Shown: positions 1-6,364, numbered from the stretch's first letter. The stretch is 6,364 nucleotides of DNA from an uncultured Bacteroidales bacterium (GCA_937906795.1 CALCUQ010000366.1:1-6364), one strand, 5' to 3'. Made by a program: numbers and translations. The notes: a model not told the origin generated them from the sequence alone.

Positions 1-503
1 TGAACAGGAACAGATTCATTGTTTATTGTATTAAGAAAAATCTTGGCAGAAACATAATCTGTTGTAATTGGCAATTGCACAAAAGACTGTCCTGCAAATA
101 CTATCAATCCTATTCTGTCACCCTGCAACTTGTCCACTATTCTTGAGATGGCCAATTTTGCCCTTTCCAGTCTGTTTGGAGTATAATCCTCTGCCAACAT
201 TGAGTTTGACACATCCAAAGCAATCATTATCTCAGACCCAGATCTTTGAGTCTCTTTAATTCTTGCTCCCAATTGAGGGCGTGACATCCCCACAATAAAG
301 AAAAACCAAGCCAATGAGAAGAATGTCAGCCTCACCCATCCTTTTGCTTTGGATCTGTATGGCATCAATTTCTCCATAAGTTGCATATCTCCTATTTTCT
401 CTATCTGTTTTCTGCGACCTTTTTTATAGAAAGCATATACAATGAAGAAAAATGGAATCAGTAATATTAAAACCAAATATTGTGCATCTGCAAAATGTAT
501 CAT
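1..503 (-). CDS. batB: BatB, membrane-anchored von Willebrand A protein (3' part outside the window)
   Basis: This is the 5' part of a gene read leftwards; 167 codons are visible and it continues past position 1 with no stop. The product starts MIHFADAQYL and has a membrane segment at about residues 8-25 and a second at about 58-73, followed by the RPQLG turn typical of Bat proteins. The vWA domain then begins, with an intact first metal-site (MIDAS) motif D97-V-S99-N-S101 and the conserved strand GLIVFAGQSF (about 132-141). The threonine and later aspartate of the metal site would lie beyond the edge. Its start lies 11 bases after the batA stop, and it is a paralogue of BatA in the same layout. 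It probably presents its vWA domain in the periplasm or at the membrane face as a partner of the MoxR ATPase. BatB is chosen over BatA by its place as second vWA gene and the RPQLG/DVSNSM wording; function in aerotolerance is a historical label and not proven here. Confidence 0.88.
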   Translation of the reverse strand, partial: MIHFADAQYLVLILLIPFFFIVYAFYKKGRRKQIEKIGDMQLMEKLMPYRSKAKGWVRLTFFSLAWFFFIVGMSRPQLGARIKETQRSGSEIMIALDVSNSMLAEDYTPNRLERAKLAISRIVDKLQGDRIGLIVFAGQSFVQLPITTDYVSAKIFLNTINNESVPV

Positions 504-514
504 CTGTCAATCTT

Positions 515-1504
515 TTAATCTGGAATTTGTTTAACTACAAATGCCCTAAGCAATATTTCAAATGCAAAAGCAATCAAAGCAATCAAGCCAAAGTACATAA
601 ACAACTCTCTGTAAATAGGGAACGAATCAACCAATGTCTTGTTCTTTTCCATTTTGTTAATCTCACCATAAATCTCCAACAATTTAGAGTTGTCTGTAGC
701 TCTAAAGTATTTTCCTTCTGTCTGCTGGGCAATATCCTCCAACAGAGGTTCATCTATCTGCACCTCAACCTCCTGAATATCCACTCCATATGGAGTCATA
801 ACAGGATATGGAGCCGTTCCCTGGGCTCCAACTCCAATAGTATAAACTCTTATCCCGTATGTTTTTGCAATTTCTGCCGCCATAGCAGGAGAAATCTCAC
901 CTGAGTTATTTACTCCGTCGGTGAGAAGAATAACCACTCTGCTCTTAGCCTGGGAGTCCTTTAATCTTGCCACAGCTGTTGCCAGACCATTTCCAATTGC
1001 AGTACCATCTTCAATTATTCCACACTCAATCTCTTTCATAAGATTTATAAGTGTAGCCCTGTCTGTAGTAAGGGGAGACTGAGTATAACTTTCTCCGGCA
1101 AAAACAACAATTCCAATTCTGTCTGATGGCCTTTGGGCAATAAACTCTATTGCTATATCCTTTGCAGCACCTATTCTGTCTGGTTTGAAGTCTCTTGCCA
1201 ACATACTGGTAGAGACATCCATAGCAAGGACAATATCTATACCCTCTGTATCTACCTTTTCAAAGTCAGAAGATGAACGGGGCCTTGCTATTGCAATAAT
1301 TATCGCCGACAATGCAATAACCCTCATTGCAAATGGGAAATGTCTGAGCACTCTTTTGAATGCCCCTCCATTGTATTGCCAAGGGGTGATACTGGAAACA
1401 ACCAGATAAGGTTTAAGCCCCTTTAGCTCCCTGTATATATAAATGGCAATAACCCCCAAAACAAGGAGTAAAAGCCATAAAAGTTTTGGATATTCAAAAA
1501 ACAT
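515..1504 (-). CDS. batA: BatA, membrane-anchored von Willebrand A protein
   Basis: The product is 329 residues, the usual length for BatA. It has an N-terminal membrane helix (about 7-24), a second hydrophobic segment (about 57-73) followed by ARPR, a vWA domain from about 88 to 285, and a C-terminal membrane helix (about 302-322). All parts of the MIDAS metal site are visible: D96-x-S98-x-S100, T168 in EDGTAIGNG, and D196 in LLTDGVNN. Mg2+-dependent ligand binding is therefore expected to be possible. The ATG follows the upstream stop with a single base between (TAG-T-ATG), which fixes the start and suggests translational coupling; batB begins 11 bases after its TAA stop. In the family, such vWA proteins pair with MoxR AAA+ ATPases. 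The name comes from the Bacteroides fragilis aerotolerance operon; its molecular substrate is unknown. Confidence 0.93.
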   Translation of the reverse strand: MFFEYPKLLWLLLLVLGVIAIYIYRELKGLKPYLVVSSITPWQYNGGAFKRVLRHFPFAMRVIALSAIIIAIARPRSSSDFEKVDTEGIDIVLAMDVSTSMLARDFKPDRIGAAKDIAIEFIAQRPSDRIGIVVFAGESYTQSPLTTDRATLINLMKEIECGIIEDGTAIGNGLATAVARLKDSQAKSRVVILLTDGVNNSGEISPAMAAEIAKTYGIRVYTIGVGAQGTAPYPVMTPYGVDIQEVEVQIDEPLLEDIAQQTEGKYFRATDNSKLLEIYGEINKMEKNKTLVDSFPIYRELFMYFGLIALIAFAFEILLRAFVVKQIPD

Positions 1505-1505
1505 A

Positions 1506-2534
1506 CTATTTCTCCTCCTGTTTTTCTTGCTGCATCTGATCCATGAACGTTGTATTTACAAACCTTACAGCAACCAGTATAGCTTGTTCATTCTGCTCAA
1601 CCGATGGAGAGAACTTTGCAAACTTGACCAGATCAGATGACTGGAACAATTCATCCAATTGCTCAAATGCATCTTTATCTATCTGTTTGTCTTTAAGACT
1701 GTCAATAATTTCTGCAGAGGTCTTTTCCATTGCATTGACACCATATCTGCTGTCTATATATTCCCTCAAAGTATCTGTAATGGCTGTATAGTATTGTTTA
1801 TCCTTACCATTTTGCCACAATTTCTGATTTCTGATACTCTCTAGCTCCCTCAAAGCAATAATGTGAGGCGGATCTTTTACAATTGGTTTTCCAAAGAAGT
1901 CTCTGTTTTCTTTCCTGTACTTGACATATCTGTATACAAGATATACCGCAACTATAAACAACAGTGCAAGCAACACCCAAGGGTACACCTCGCTGAATGT
2001 AACAGGATATGTCATTTGTTTCTTAAGTGGTCTAACCTTGAAATTTGCTGTATCCACCTGTACATTAGTAACCTCAAGCGAAGGGGTTTCAAAATATAGT
2101 GTATCTCCATCCTTGGTTACAGCCAGCGGTTGTGGAAGTTTAAAATATCCACTGTCAAAAGAGGTAACCAGCACTTTTGCATTCAAGTGCTTTACACCAT
2201 TGCTAATTTGCAATGTATCAATAACAAATTCGTGAACTACACATATTTTTGAAGCATTATCGTATAATGTTTCCTCTCCTTGCAACTCTTTGTTCTGATA
2301 GGATGCAATTACTGGAGCATATGGTGCAAATACAACCTCTTTTTCCTGTGGCACAGTAAACTTAAGGTTCCATACAACTTGATCACCAACAACAATCGAA
2401 TCACTTGTTATTTTATTCTCCTGCAACTGTATCCATGATGGATTTGTCTTTACATCCACACTTTGTCCACTTGCACTAATAACGCAAGCCAACACAGCAA
2501 TAACAGATACAATATATTTCAATAGTTTCATCAT
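1506..2534 (-). CDS. exported, membrane-anchored Bat-operon protein with BatD/DUF4381-like layout
   Basis: This 342-residue protein sits between the DUF58 gene and batA. Residues 1 to about 24 look like a signal peptide (MMKLLKYIVS core, ASGQS end). Residues about 25-180 are rich in alternating hydrophobic strands with few helices, consistent with a periplasmic beta-sandwich. A single membrane helix at about 185-204 is followed by a basic stretch (YRYVKYRKEN), and residues 205-342 form a charged, helical cytoplasmic tail. That tail carries ALRELESIRN, then YYTAITDTLREYIDSRYGV and EKTSAEII, a pattern I associate with DUF4381-type proteins next to MoxR/vWA genes. It may scaffold the vWA proteins at the membrane, but this is inference. 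Two adjacent ATG codons (2534 and 2531) are possible starts. It follows DUF58 after 17 bases and abuts batA. C17 stands in VLAC, a poor lipobox, so signal peptidase I cleavage is preferred. Confidence 0.85.
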   Translation of the reverse strand: MMKLLKYIVSVIAVLACVISASGQSVDVKTNPSWIQLQENKITSDSIVVGDQVVWNLKFTVPQEKEVVFAPYAPVIASYQNKELQGEETLYDNASKICVVHEFVIDTLQISNGVKHLNAKVLVTSFDSGYFKLPQPLAVTKDGDTLYFETPSLEVTNVQVDTANFKVRPLKKQMTYPVTFSEVYPWVLLALLFIVAVYLVYRYVKYRKENRDFFGKPIVKDPPHIIALRELESIRNQKLWQNGKDKQYYTAITDTLREYIDSRYGVNAMEKTSAEIIDSLKDKQIDKDAFEQLDELFQSSDLVKFAKFSPSVEQNEQAILVAVRFVNTTFMDQMQQEKQEEK

Positions 2535-2551
2535 TACTTTTATTAAGCAGA

Positions 2552-3430
2552 TTATCTGGCCTTGAACAATGAGATCAGCCCTTTAACATAATCCTGGTCT
2601 GTACTTATGCTTACATTGTCCACTTTATATTTATTGAACATTGCCTTAGCTGCATTGTATACACCAATACTCCATTTATTATAATTGTCTCTTACAGCTT
2701 TGCTCGAAGTATCTACCCATCTGGTTGCACCTGTCTCTGCATCCAGCACTCTTATCAGTCCAACATCAGGCAACTGTCTTTCTCTTGGATCATAGATATT
2801 GATTACCTGCAAATCGTGTCTGTTTACAGCAATCTTAAGAGCCTCTTCATAATTTGGTTTGCTCAACGAGTCTACATCCAATAAATCCGACAACAAAAAT
2901 GCTGTACATTTTCTTTTTATTGCATTTGTAAGGAATCTTAATGCTTCAGATATATTTGTGCCGCTTGTCTGGGGTTTGAACTCCAACAATTCACTTATTA
3001 TTCTAAGCAAATGGCTCCTTCCTTTTTTGGGTGGGATAAACTTTTCAACTTTAGAACTAAAGAACAAAGCTCCCACTTTATCGTTGTTTATGGATGCTGA
3101 AAAAGACAAAACTGCAGCTATTTCTGCAATAAGTTCCCTTTTGGTTTTTATGGTAGTACCAAATACACTGGATGGACTCACATCTATAAGCAAAACAACT
3201 GTCATTTCACGCTCCTCCTCAAACACCTTAATATACGGTTGTCTAAGACGGGCTGTTACATTCCAGTCCATATTTCTTACATCATCTCCAAACTGATACT
3301 CCCTTACTTCACTAAAAGCCATACCCCTCCCCTTAAAGGCAGAATGATACTCACCGGCAAAAATCTGGTGAGATAACGATTTTGTCTTTATCTCAATCTT
3401 CCTAACTTTTTTGAGTAACTCGTTATCCAT
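2552..3430 (-). CDS. DUF58 family von Willebrand A protein, MoxR partner
   Basis: The product is 292 residues with no membrane helix or signal peptide, so it should act in the cytoplasm. The DUF58 signature is clear: GRGMAFSEVREYQFGDD (35-50) followed by VRNMDWNVTARL (51-62), in which the family's conserved D, R, W and R residues are kept. A vWA fold follows, with an intact metal site: D83-V-S85-P-S87, T158 in SGTNISEAL, and D182 in LLSDLLD. DUF58 genes are found right after moxR in many bacteria, and this one starts 17 bases after the moxR stop. It probably binds a partner or client through the metal site while MoxR supplies ATP-driven remodelling; this is inference from the family. A GGAGGT ribosome-binding site 7 bases before the ATG supports the start chosen. 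No gene symbol is in general use. Confidence 0.93.
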   Translation of the reverse strand: MDNELLKKVRKIEIKTKSLSHQIFAGEYHSAFKGRGMAFSEVREYQFGDDVRNMDWNVTARLRQPYIKVFEEEREMTVVLLIDVSPSSVFGTTIKTKRELIAEIAAVLSFSASINNDKVGALFFSSKVEKFIPPKKGRSHLLRIISELLEFKPQTSGTNISEALRFLTNAIKRKCTAFLLSDLLDVDSLSKPNYEEALKIAVNRHDLQVINIYDPRERQLPDVGLIRVLDAETGATRWVDTSSKAVRDNYNKWSIGVYNAAKAMFNKYKVDNVSISTDQDYVKGLISLFKAR

Positions 3431-3437
3431 CTCTTTT

Positions 3438-3443
3438 ACCTCC
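3438..3443 (-). promoter_or_regulatory. strong Shine-Dalgarno sequence for the DUF58 gene
   Basis: Read on the minus strand, GGAGGT stands 7 bases before the ATG at 3430. It is near-perfect complementarity to the 16S rRNA 3' end. None of the other starts in this window has such a site, and Bacteroidetes rarely use one, so it both decides the start and suggests strong initiation of this gene within the operon. Confidence 0.7.
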
Positions 3444-3447
3444 GCTA

Positions 3448-4440
3448 CTATGGAACCTCAACTGTATTTATAATGTCTGTAATAATATTCTCTGTTGTAA
3501 TATTTTCTGCTTCAGCCTCGTAAGTAAGACCAATCCTGTGTCTTAGAACCTCATAGCAAACTGCTCTCACATCCTCTGGTATCACATACCCTCTTCTTTT
3601 TATAAATGCATATGCCTTGGATGCCATTGCCAATGAAATACTTGCACGAGGAGATGCACCATAAGATATAAGATCCTGCAACTTGTCAAGACCATACTCT
3701 TTAGGAGTTCTTGTAGCATAAACAATATCAACAATGTATTTCTCAATCTTTTCATCCATATACACATCTTTAACCACCTCTCTTGCTCTTACAATATCCT
3801 CTGGTTTAAGAATTGTGCTTGCTTTAGGGAATTGAGCAGCATTGTGCATTCTTATAATAAGTTTCTCCTCCTCCTTCTTTGGATAACTTACAACCACTTT
3901 AAGCATAAAACGGTCTACCTGCGCCTCAGGAAGCGGATAAGTACCCTCTTGCTCAACCGGGTTTTGGGTAGCCATTACAAGGAATGGTTTGGGAAGTGTG
4001 TATGTATTGTCACCAATGGTAACTTGTCTCTCTTGCATAGCCTCAAGCAAAGCCGATTGGACTTTTGCAGGAGAACGGTTTATCTCATCTGCAAGAACAA
4101 AGTTTGCAAAAATAGGTCCTTGTTTTACCTGGAATTGCTCACTCTTCTGGCTATAAATCATTGTACCAATCACATCTGCGGGAAGCAAATCTGGAGTAAA
4201 CTGGATTCTGCTGAACTTGGCATCAACAATATTTGCCAATGTATTTATGGCAAGTGTTTTTGCCAGACCAGGCATACCCTCCAAAAGAATATGACCGTCG
4301 GCCAGTAAACCAATTAAAAGATTCTCAACCAAATGCTTCTGTCCAACAATAACTTTGTTCATCTCCATTGAGATTATATCAACAAAAGCACTCTCCTTTT
4401 GGATTCTCTCATTTAACTCTTTTATATTGACAGTTTCCAT
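3448..4440 (-). CDS. moxR: MoxR family AAA+ ATPase
   Basis: The product is 330 residues, typical for MoxR ATPases. In order it shows IVGQ (31-34) before the nucleotide-binding core, Walker A GMPGLAKT (55-62, with K61 and T62), the RIQFTPDLLPADVIG segment (78-92), Walker B VLADEINR (115-122, D118 and E119), the PAKVQSALLEAMQERQV helix (124-140), sensor 1 MATQNP (156-161, N160), the arginine finger region EAQVDRF (172-178) and sensor 2 GASPRAS (261-267, R265). All catalytic positions are present. It should form a ring that uses ATP to remodel or load partners, here most likely the DUF58, BatA and BatB vWA proteins encoded after it. It is the first gene of the leftward operon. The ATG at 4440 has no Shine-Dalgarno; an in-frame TGA at 4479-4477 with no ATG between supports this start. 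Confidence 0.96.
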   Translation of the reverse strand: METVNIKELNERIQKESAFVDIISMEMNKVIVGQKHLVENLLIGLLADGHILLEGMPGLAKTLAINTLANIVDAKFSRIQFTPDLLPADVIGTMIYSQKSEQFQVKQGPIFANFVLADEINRSPAKVQSALLEAMQERQVTIGDNTYTLPKPFLVMATQNPVEQEGTYPLPEAQVDRFMLKVVVSYPKKEEEKLIIRMHNAAQFPKASTILKPEDIVRAREVVKDVYMDEKIEKYIVDIVYATRTPKEYGLDKLQDLISYGASPRASISLAMASKAYAFIKRRGYVIPEDVRAVCYEVLRHRIGLTYEAEAENITTENIITDIINTVEVP

Positions 4441-4484
4441 ATAAATGATTTTATATTTAATTTTTATAATATTTTTTCAATAAC

Positions 4485-4492
4485 TATATTTG
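4485..4492 (+). promoter_or_regulatory. possible -7 box of the truA-exbB-exbD promoter
   Basis: The plus strand reads TATATTTG, an exact match to the Bacteroidetes -7 consensus TAnnTTTG. Transcription would begin near 4499, about 44 bases before the truA ATG, a plausible leader length. The expected -33 TTTG is only weakly represented by a T-run around 4461-4465. Chance occurrence cannot be excluded. Confidence 0.38.
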
Positions 4493-4525
4493 CCATTCAA
4501 GCAACCTGGCTTTTAAACCAAGCCC

Positions 4526-4533
4526 CAAAATTA
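4526..4533 (-). promoter_or_regulatory. possible -7 box of the Bat operon promoter
   Basis: On the minus strand this reads TAATTTTG, an exact match to the Bacteroidetes -7 consensus TAnnTTTG. Transcription would begin near 4519 and give a leader of about 80 bases before the moxR ATG. I find no good TTTG -33 element about 20 bases upstream, where the sequence is already truA coding. In AT-rich DNA such a match can occur by chance, so this is a candidate only. Confidence 0.35.
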
Positions 4534-4542
4534 CACAATTTT

Positions 4543-5313
4543 ATGAAATATTTTATCCGTTTGTCTTATAACGGCAGCGCTTTTAGCGGTTGGCAAATCC
4601 AACAGAATGCAAATAGTGTGCAGCAGGAGTTGCAAACTGCCCTTAGCGTATTGTTTAAAGAGACAATAGAGGTTGTTGGTGCAGGGAGAACAGACACTGG
4701 GGTAAACGCCAAAAACTACATTGCCCATTTTAATATTTCATACCCAATCAAATCCGTATCAGATAGTATCTACAAATTAAATGCCATTCTTCCCAAAGAA
4801 ATAGCTATCCACGATATTTTTAGGGTAAATGAGCAAGCTCATGCAAGATTTGATGCAAAAAGCAGAACATACAAATATTACATTCATACACAAAAAGACC
4901 CGTTTGGCTTGAAATTCTCATATTTTCTTCCTCCTGGCAGACTCAATTTCGACAATATGAACAAAGCTGCCCAACTATTTTTGGGAGAAAAAGATTTTAC
5001 AAGCCTGGAAAAACTTGGAGGAGGGAACAAAACATCCATTTGCAATGTAACTCAAGCTTATTGGGAGCCTGTTGACGGTGCGGATTTTGAAAGTGCAACA
5101 CATTTTGTATTTACAGTTACAGCAAACAGATTTTTACGAAATATGGTAAGGGCCATGGTTGGGTCGCTGCTTATGGTGGGTTTTGGTAAAAGGGACCCTG
5201 AGTGGATATCCCAAATGCTGGAGCAGAAAAACAGGAATGCAGCTGGAGGCTCGGTTCCTGGCAATGCTCTTTTCCTAGTTGATATAGAATATGACAATAA
5301 TATAAATTTATAA
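4543..5313 (+). CDS. truA: tRNA pseudouridine synthase A (positions 38-40)
   Basis: TruA converts uridines at positions 38, 39 and/or 40 of the tRNA anticodon arm to pseudouridine in the cytoplasm. The product is 256 residues, normal for the family. Visible landmarks are YNGSAFSGWQIQ (9-20), the catalytic motif GAGRTDTGVNA (46-56) with nucleophile D51, AHARFDAKSRTYKYYI (99-114) including the conserved tyrosine Y110 region, DFTSLEK (151-157), FLRNMVRAMVGSLL (197-210) and the C-terminal GNALFL (240-245). The histidine usual in GVHA is asparagine here (N55). The ATG lacks a Shine-Dalgarno but begins exactly where family proteins begin (MKYFIRLSYNG). It heads the rightward genes, and exbB begins 2 bases after its TAA stop, so the two are probably cotranscribed, although they have no obvious functional link. 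Confidence 0.96.
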   Translation: MKYFIRLSYNGSAFSGWQIQQNANSVQQELQTALSVLFKETIEVVGAGRTDTGVNAKNYIAHFNISYPIKSVSDSIYKLNAILPKEIAIHDIFRVNEQAHARFDAKSRTYKYYIHTQKDPFGLKFSYFLPPGRLNFDNMNKAAQLFLGEKDFTSLEKLGGGNKTSICNVTQAYWEPVDGADFESATHFVFTVTANRFLRNMVRAMVGSLLMVGFGKRDPEWISQMLEQKNRNAAGGSVPGNALFLVDIEYDNNINL

Positions 5314-5315
5314 AT

Positions 5316-6005
5316 ATGTTATCTTTATTACAGATTCAAAACCAAGCAGTTATAGATGCTGCAACAAAAGAGGAACTTGGATTTTCGTTAATTGACATGG
5401 CGTGTAAGGGCGGATGGCTTATGATTCCTCTTCTATTGCTTTCAATTGTAACCATTTATCTTTTTGCAATGAAATGGTGGGCTATAAAGAAAGCCTCAAA
5501 TTTCAGCAATAATCTGTTGGATATGGTAAAGGAAAATATATCCAAAGGAAACATAAAAGATGCCATTGAACTTTGCCATAAAGACAACTCTCCTATTGCC
5601 AGAATGGTTGAGAAGGGAATTACCCGTTTGGGCAGACCTTTGCAGGATATACAGATAGCTGTTGAGAATATTGGCAATGTTGAGATTGCCCAATTGGAGA
5701 AAGGATTGCCTATGATGGCTACAATTGCCGGCGGTGCTCCTATGATAGGTTTCCTTGGAACTGTTATGGGTATGGTTCAGGCATTCTTTAACATGGCTCA
5801 GGCAGGAAGCAACATAGACATTACCCTTTTGTCGGGAGGAATATACACTGCAATGGTTACAACTGTTGCCGGTCTTATTGTTGGTATTATGGCATATTTT
5901 GGTTATAATTTCCTTACCTCCAGAGTTAGCAACCTTGCTGCAAAAATGGAGCATACCACAATGGAGCTTATTGATATGGTAGGCGAGTATTCTGTTAAAC
6001 GTTAA
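5316..6005 (+). CDS. exbB: ExbB/TolQ/MotA-type proton channel subunit
   Basis: The product is 229 residues with three membrane segments at about 34-52, 131-158 and 172-199. This is the ExbB/TolQ topology with a large cytoplasmic loop (about 56-130). The second helix begins with GGAPMIGFLGTVMGM (139-153), the family hallmark, and T149 corresponds to the channel threonine of E. coli ExbB helix 2. In helix 3, T183 of VTTVAGLIVG sits at the second conserved threonine. Such proteins form a pentamer round an ExbD dimer and use the proton motive force to drive TonB- or Tol-dependent work at the outer membrane. The N-terminal 33 residues resemble the short leader of Bacteroidetes homologues, supporting the ATG that follows truA by 2 bases. 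A TolQ role cannot be excluded because the downstream genes are not visible. Confidence 0.92.
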   Translation: MLSLLQIQNQAVIDAATKEELGFSLIDMACKGGWLMIPLLLLSIVTIYLFAMKWWAIKKASNFSNNLLDMVKENISKGNIKDAIELCHKDNSPIARMVEKGITRLGRPLQDIQIAVENIGNVEIAQLEKGLPMMATIAGGAPMIGFLGTVMGMVQAFFNMAQAGSNIDITLLSGGIYTAMVTTVAGLIVGIMAYFGYNFLTSRVSNLAAKMEHTTMELIDMVGEYSVKR

Positions 6006-6016
6006 TTTGTAGTCAA

Positions 6017-6364
6017 ATGGCAATAAAACAAAGAGGAAAGGCAAATGCAGAGTTCAGCATGAGTTCAATGACAGATATTGTATTCCTGCTGCTTATCTTC
6101 TTTTTGGTAACCTCAACTCTAATAAATCCAAACGCACTAAAGTTGCTGCTACCTAAAAGTACAAATCAGATCTCTGCAAAACAGATTGTAACTGTTTCAA
6201 TAAAACATTATCAGGATACAGGCAATTTCAGTTTCCACATAAACGGAAATACCACACCTGTAAGATTTGACCAGATAGAACCACAGATACAATCTCTACT
6301 GCAAGAGAGCGATGACCCTACATTCTCCATTTACGCAGATAAAACTGATCCAATAGAGCAAGTG
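6017..6364 (+). CDS. exbD: ExbD/TolR-type biopolymer transport protein (3' end outside the window)
   Basis: This open frame starts 11 bases after the exbB stop and runs to the window edge; 116 codons are visible. The product starts MAIKQRGKANAEFSMSSMTD, a short basic cytoplasmic tail, then a single membrane helix at about 21-37 (IVFLLLIFFLVTST). D20 at the head of this helix matches the proton-carrying aspartate of ExbD/TolR (D25 in E. coli ExbD). The following LKLLLPKS is the usual link to the periplasmic domain, of which residues about 45-116 are seen (SIYADKT near the end corresponds to the family's conserved strand). It should pair with the ExbB encoded just upstream. Many Bacteroidetes carry a second exbD and a tonB after this gene; those would lie to the right, out of view. 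Confidence 0.9.
   Translation, partial: MAIKQRGKANAEFSMSSMTDIVFLLLIFFLVTSTLINPNALKLLLPKSTNQISAKQIVTVSIKHYQDTGNFSFHINGNTTPVRFDQIEPQIQSLLQESDDPTFSIYADKTDPIEQV

Larger units (their letters stand above)
4441..4542. other. divergent intergenic region between moxR and truA
   Basis: This 102-base, strongly AT-rich gap separates the leftward Bat operon from the rightward truA-exbB-exbD genes and is the only real intergenic region in the window. It holds TAnnTTTG-like boxes on both strands (listed separately) and a small inverted repeat, GGCTT at 4508-4512 and AAGCC at 4520-4524, with a 7-base loop. The repeat has no following T-run on either strand in the right place, so it looks more like an operator or a chance hairpin than a terminator. 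No small ORF or RNA gene is evident. Confidence 0.6.

Noticed and set aside
452..904. 150-residue open frame on the plus strand opposite the end of batA and start of batB
   Set aside because: It is antisense to two clear vWA genes, has a low-complexity Asn/Leu/Ser-rich product without a recognisable domain, and is explained by the codon bias of the true genes.
2472..2534. Lipoprotein signal in the exported Bat-operon protein (C17 in VLAC)
   Set aside because: Leucine at the -2 position is a poor fit to a lipobox and the hydrophobic core continues past the cysteine to ASGQS, which suits ordinary signal peptidase cleavage, so no lipid anchor is called.
3832..4308. 158-residue open frame on the plus strand inside moxR
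   Set aside because: It lies wholly opposite conserved MoxR ATPase motifs and its Cys- and Asn-rich product resembles no protein family; it is a shadow frame.
4508..4524. GGCTT/AAGCC hairpin as a transcription terminator
   Set aside because: It has a stem of only 5 base pairs, no T-run directly after it on either strand, and lies between divergent genes where no terminator is needed.
5496..6044. 182-residue minus-strand open frame opposite exbB
   Set aside because: It overlaps the conserved ExbB helices on the other strand, and the His/Asn/Ser-rich product looks like noise.
1..6364. tRNA or rRNA genes, CRISPR arrays, insertion sequences, attachment sites
   Set aside because: Coding genes fill nearly the whole window, and the single 102-base gap shows no cloverleaf, regular repeats, or terminal inverted repeats with target duplications.

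Overview
The window looks like an ordinary stretch of chromosome from a Bacteroidota bacterium, most likely Bacteroidales. The DNA is AT-rich with many AGA, ATA and AAA codons. Shine-Dalgarno sequences are mostly absent, TAnnTTTG-like boxes (the Bacteroidetes -7 element) occur in the only real intergenic gap, and the gene content is a Bacteroidetes-type Bat locus. The assignment is by inference from content, not from a marker gene.

Positions 4440 down to 1 (minus strand) hold the first five genes of a Bat ('Bacteroides aerotolerance') operon. In order of transcription they are moxR (AAA+ ATPase), a DUF58 von Willebrand A protein, an exported and membrane-anchored protein with a BatD/DUF4381-like layout, batA, and batB. 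The batB gene runs off the left edge. Gaps between genes are 17, 17, 1 and 11 bases, so this is one transcription unit; any batC, batD and batE would lie to the left, outside the window. The family picture is that MoxR ATPases work with vWA proteins as chaperone-like or metal-insertion machines at the membrane. Here one ATPase, one soluble vWA protein (DUF58) and two membrane-anchored vWA proteins (BatA, BatB) are made together. The actual client in Bacteroidetes is not established.

Positions 4441 to 4542 are a short, very AT-rich divergent intergenic region that must carry the promoter of the Bat operon and probably that of the rightward operon.

Positions 4543 to 6364 (plus strand) hold truA (tRNA pseudouridine synthase A), then an ExbB/TolQ-type proton channel subunit starting 2 bases after the truA stop, then the first 116 codons of an ExbD/TolR-type partner that runs off the right edge. 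ExbB and ExbD together form a proton-motive-force-driven motor in the inner membrane that energises outer-membrane processes, usually through TonB or a Tol-like protein.

All genes seen look intact apart from the two cut by the window edges. I see no mobile element, RNA gene, CRISPR array, frameshift or sign of transfer. I do not find a convincing undescribed system; the least understood component is the exported protein at 1506-2534.
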